Part shown: piece by piece, positions 60,723 to 64,000 of the stretch | Numbering within the stretch: position 1 is the stretch's first letter | Layout of the letters: each line of letters opens with the position of its first letter | Source: Nymphaea colorata | Lineage: Eukaryota > Streptophyta > Magnoliopsida > Nymphaeales > Nymphaeaceae | DNA length: 64,000 nt | Assembly (NCBI RefSeq): GCF_008831285.2 | Contig: NC_045142.1 | Location: 25,805,876-25,869,875, forward strand | Direction of reading: 5' to 3' | Notes under the pieces: generated by a model | What the model saw: only the letters and a program-made list of their open reading frames with translations | What the model was told of the DNA's origin: nothing | Database searches by the model: none | Made by a program: the position numbers and the translations under genes

Positions 60723-63253
60723 TTAGGGTTCTCAACTTGGCGCCTTTTCTAACCTAACAAAAAGTTATATTAGGTGCTGGTTTGGTCAGGCACTTTGCTT
60801 TCTCCTTCTCTCAAACCCAAGGAAGTTTTTCATTTTAAAACTGCTATGATGGCTTGTTCTCTTATGCATAGACCATAGTGGAAACAAAGTCAAGATTCTC
60901 ACATTTCTTTTAGGAAAGGGAAAAGATCATGTGACAGTCAATATTTTAGATTCAGCCACCACCCTTTTGCAATCATGTGTACATATTTTATATACTTTTT
61001 GTAATATATTAGACTCTTCTCATCTTCTGTTCAGTCTCTTGTTTGGCATATTTTGAGCACCAAAGAAGCATTATCGGGTCAAGCACACAAGGAATAACCA
61101 TAAAAAAGTAAATCGAATTTAAATTCTCAATAAAGATAGAATCTTGACTACTGAATTATATACTTTTTTGCCAGCAGCAGATCTAATCACCTGGCTATAT
61201 TAAAGATTTCAAATTGGAAAGATCAAAAGTTGGATCAGCACATGGGCTGCGTTCCATGGCATAATGTCTTAAAATTCGGTCTAATCTCGAGTTGCCCATT
61301 AACAAAAAGAATGTGTAGAATCTAAGTAGATTTCTTAATTATTGTCAAGAAAGAAGGAAGAAAAAATGCTTGAGCACATCAATAAAAAGCTGTCACCAAG
61401 AACTCATTCAATCTGGTGGGATGCTTGAATTCAAGAACTTGAAATCGAACAACTGAACAAAGGAAAATCAGTTCTTTGTCATCATCTGGTCTAACTGCTA
61501 GGAGTCTCGCTACATCCAGCTTGCATATAACGCCCAAATAGAAAAGCTAATCATTTGCTATCTGGTGCCTAAATAATGCACCACAGGTATATCTTATCGG
61601 ATCAAACACACACCAAACACACACGGAATAACCATTATAGAGTTTAAAGTCTCATTAAAGTTAGAATCTCGACTATCAAATTATGTACTTTCTGTCAGCA
61701 GGAGATCTAATCACCTGGCTATTAAAGCTTTTAATTTGGAAAGATCAAAAGTTGGATTAGCACATGGAGTTCATGCTTTCATAACAGTGAAATCCCAAAA
61801 AATCGATTCCAGTGTCGTCAGGCAGCTGAGATCTTTCCAGGTTGGAATCAAGTGATGTGATTTCTCACATACACCAAACTCAATTCCGTAACTTCTCAAA
61901 CCATGAAATCTAGACATCCATATGCTCCATATCCTCAAAGAGCTAAGATTTGGAGCGGGGCCTCTTGGATTTGTGTGTGCAGAAACTTTCAATCTCCTAC
62001 AAAATTAACAGCTATGACCTCTGTAATCCAAGTCAATGAAAAAGGCTACAGAATTAAACCATTTTATCACCAGGTCGCTCAAGTTGCAACAGGCTTCAAG
62101 ATAAGGATGTGAATCTGCCTCTTTACATGCTCAAATATCGTTTTCTTGGTAGAACTCTTGTTTCGTTTTGTGTGTGTGTGAGGAGCTCGGATGAAAATTT
62201 GCGGTTCGAAATCTAAAGAAGAAGAAGACTTTATTAATATCAAGCTTTCACGCTAGTGTCTAAAGACTAAATTCCAACTAATGGGCCTTGTATGCCGTTT
62301 TTTTCCAACCTACTTTATGAGAAAAGAGAAGCATTGAATGAACTCTTTTGACTTTGAATGCTTGAGAATTCTCACGCTGCACCGTTTTCTATTCAACTTT
62401 TCTTCATGCAGCAGGATCCTACCAGATCATGCCAATGCAGCTTAGGCATCGATCTCTCGATCTTCTCCAGCTTGGAGTTAGGATGCAACTATTACCAGAT
62501 CAGACTAAAAAAATATTACTTAATCATTTGAGGGTTGAATTCAAATATGAAATCATCTTTAGTGAGAAATCTTGCATCGGATTTGATTTTTACTCCAACT
62601 GTGTCTTTCTGACTAATGCATTCGGATTTCAAATGGATTTCATTACCATATCACGGTACAAGAGCGGCAAACCGTTGACGTCTTGCATGCTTCTTCTAGA
62701 AAACCAATGCCTGCAGGTACCATTTTTCTCATCTAAAAATCTAAACCACTTGCTAAGCAAACTTACCAAGTTTCGCACAAATTGGCTGATTAATACATTA
62801 GGAATTGGCTGTTTAAATCTTACGAAATCGGAATTTTTTTTTTCGAAAATATGTTTCCGAGTGGTATTTCAAGAAATTCCTTTTTTACCCGTTAAGGCAC
62901 GCGAAATTCTTTTTTGGCCCGTTAGAGCACTCTCATTTTGTCGTACTACTCAGGGTGGTGGAACCTCCACAACGGAAGACAGAAGCCTCTGTCGGATAGG
63001 TGATGTGCGAACATCAACGGGGAACGGCCGCTGGCACACTATGAAACACACACAAGAACCATCTTTCGATGTTAGAGGGCACTCTCGCATCGCAAGCAAA
63101 AGCCTCCCTCCTTACCCTGCCGCCTCCCCTCGTCGTCTCTCTCGCCCTCTCACTCTCCTGCTCCCCTCGTCGCCTCTCAAGCCCTCTAACTCTCTTCCTC
63201 TCTCTCAGTAGGGTCTGCCGTCCGCCGGCGGTCGGAGAAGAAGGAGAGAAAAG
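60723..63253. other. Intergenic region upstream of NOG1, with a spaced direct duplication
   Basis: Two copies of about 170 bp lie at roughly 61072-61250 and 61594-61766, sharing GGAATAACCAT, AGATCTAATCACCTGGCTAT and GGAAAGATCAAAAGTTGGAT. A 260-residue open frame at 62429-63211 runs into the NOG1 leader but changes character along its length and has no domain. 63100-63253 is pyrimidine-rich leader. A patch at 62870-62945 resembles part of the Harbinger-like element. Confidence 0.45.
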
Positions 63254-64000
63254 ATGGTGCAGTACAATTTCAAGAAGATGACGGTCGTGTCGTCGGGAAA
63301 GGATCTGGTGGACATTGTGCTGTCGCGGACTCAACGGCAGACACCTACGGTGGTGCACAAGGGCTACGCTATTTCCCGCCTCCGGCAGTTCTACATGCGG
63401 AAGGTAAAGTTCACGCAGACTACCTTCCACGACAAGCTCTCCACCATCATCGACGACTTCCCCCGCCTCGACGACATCCACCCCTTCTACTCCGACCTCC
63501 TTCACGTGCTCTACAACAAGGACCACTACAAGCTCGCCCTTGCTCAGGTGAACACCGCTCGATCCCTCATCGGCCGTGTCGCCAAGGATTACGTCCGCCT
63601 GCTCAAGTTCGGCGACTCCCTGTACCGCTGCAAGTCCTTGAAGGTCGCTGCACTCGGTCGGATGTGCACCATCGTCAAGCGCATAGGTCCATCCCTCGCC
63701 TACCTCGAGCAGGTCCGCCAGCACATGTCCCGTCTCCCCTCCATCGACCCCAATACCCGCACCATCCTCATATGCGGCTTCCCCAACGTCGGAAAATCAT
63801 CCTTCATCAACAAGATCACTCGCGCCGACGTCGACGTCCAACCCTACGCCTTCACCACCAAGTCCCTCTTCGTCAGCCACACGGACTACAAGTACCTCCG
63901 CTACCAAGTAATCGACACCCCCGGCATCCTCGACCGGCCGTTCGAGGACAGGAATATCATTGAAATGTGCAGCATCACCGCCCTCGCCCACCTACGTGCT
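63254..64000 (+). CDS. NOG1: Nucleolar GTP-binding protein 1 (NOG1), N-terminal part, runs off the window
   Basis: The frame is open from ATG 63254 through all 249 codons to the window edge, with no intron. It begins [20 protein letters not shown] and has the NOG1 N-terminal helical domain (about 1-160), then the GTPase domain: G1 GFPNVGKSS at 175-183, the PYAFTTKSL switch around 197-205, and DTPG at 221-224. NOG1 is an Obg-family GTPase of the nucleolus that binds pre-60S particles and is needed for large-subunit assembly. The G4 motif and C-terminal domain lie beyond the window. Codons are strongly C/G-ending, unlike the AT-rich flank. Confidence 0.96.
   Translation, partial: MVQYNFKKMTVVSSGKDLVDIVLSRTQRQTPTVVHKGYAISRLRQFYMRKVKFTQTTFHDKLSTIIDDFPRLDDIHPFYSDLLHVLYNKDHYKLALAQVNTARSLIGRVAKDYVRLLKFGDSLYRCKSLKVAALGRMCTIVKRIGPSLAYLEQVRQHMSRLPSIDPNTRTILICGFPNVGKSSFINKITRADVDVQPYAFTTKSLFVSHTDYKYLRYQVIDTPGILDRPFEDRNIIEMCSITALAHLRA

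Noticed and set aside
62429-63211. 260-residue plus-strand open frame just upstream of NOG1
   Set aside because: No domain, composition changes abruptly along it, and its last third is the pyrimidine-rich NOG1 leader. Probably a chance frame across a transposon fragment and 5' UTR.

Overview
This is nuclear DNA of a flowering plant. Evidence: spliced genes with GT-AG introns, a group VII ERF transcription factor carrying the MCGG N-degron, a chloroplast-type RelA/SpoT homologue with 24 exons, an F-box/LRR gene, a Copia retrotransposon primed by initiator tRNA-Met, and many MITE-like repeats and (TA)n/(GA)n microsatellites. The background is AT-rich, but the ERF gene and the start of NOG1 are strikingly GC-rich. 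I cannot name the species.

Layout: 1-3570 repeat-rich intergenic; 3571-4573 (-) ERF-VII gene with a promoter-like block near 5170-5270; 5.3-11.7 kb repeats and MITEs; 11.7-19.2 kb (+) a gene for a 78-residue membrane protein whose 5'UTR intron is 7.06 kb long and holds three related TIR transposons; 20.0 kb a tRNA-like/SINE segment; 21.86-22.33 kb a truncated second copy of the small gene; 22,558-27,882 (-) a complete but inactivated Copia element; 28,411-30,708 a PIF/Harbinger-like TIR element without a recognisable transposase; 32,061-35,099 (-) an FBL3-type F-box/LRR gene; 35.1-40.8 kb intergenic with MITEs and an isolated ACGT-rich GC island; 40,807-43,368 (+) an unrecognised two-membrane-segment protein with eight degenerate repeats; 45,420-57,187 (-) RSH1; 57.2-63.2 kb intergenic repeats; 63,254 to the window end (+) the first 249 codons of NOG1.

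The host genes do not form one pathway. ERF-VII belongs to oxygen sensing, RSH1 to plastid (p)ppGpp turnover, FBL3 to SCF ubiquitin ligases, and NOG1 to 60S ribosome assembly. The least explained items are (a) a family of short non-autonomous elements with CTATGYCACAYGG-like ends and 8-bp target duplications, four copies, all in introns; and (b) the repeat protein at 40.8-43.4 kb, whose modules look like SUMO-interaction motifs in a protein with membrane segments near both ends. All exon joins were made by eye from splice consensus and reading-frame continuity.
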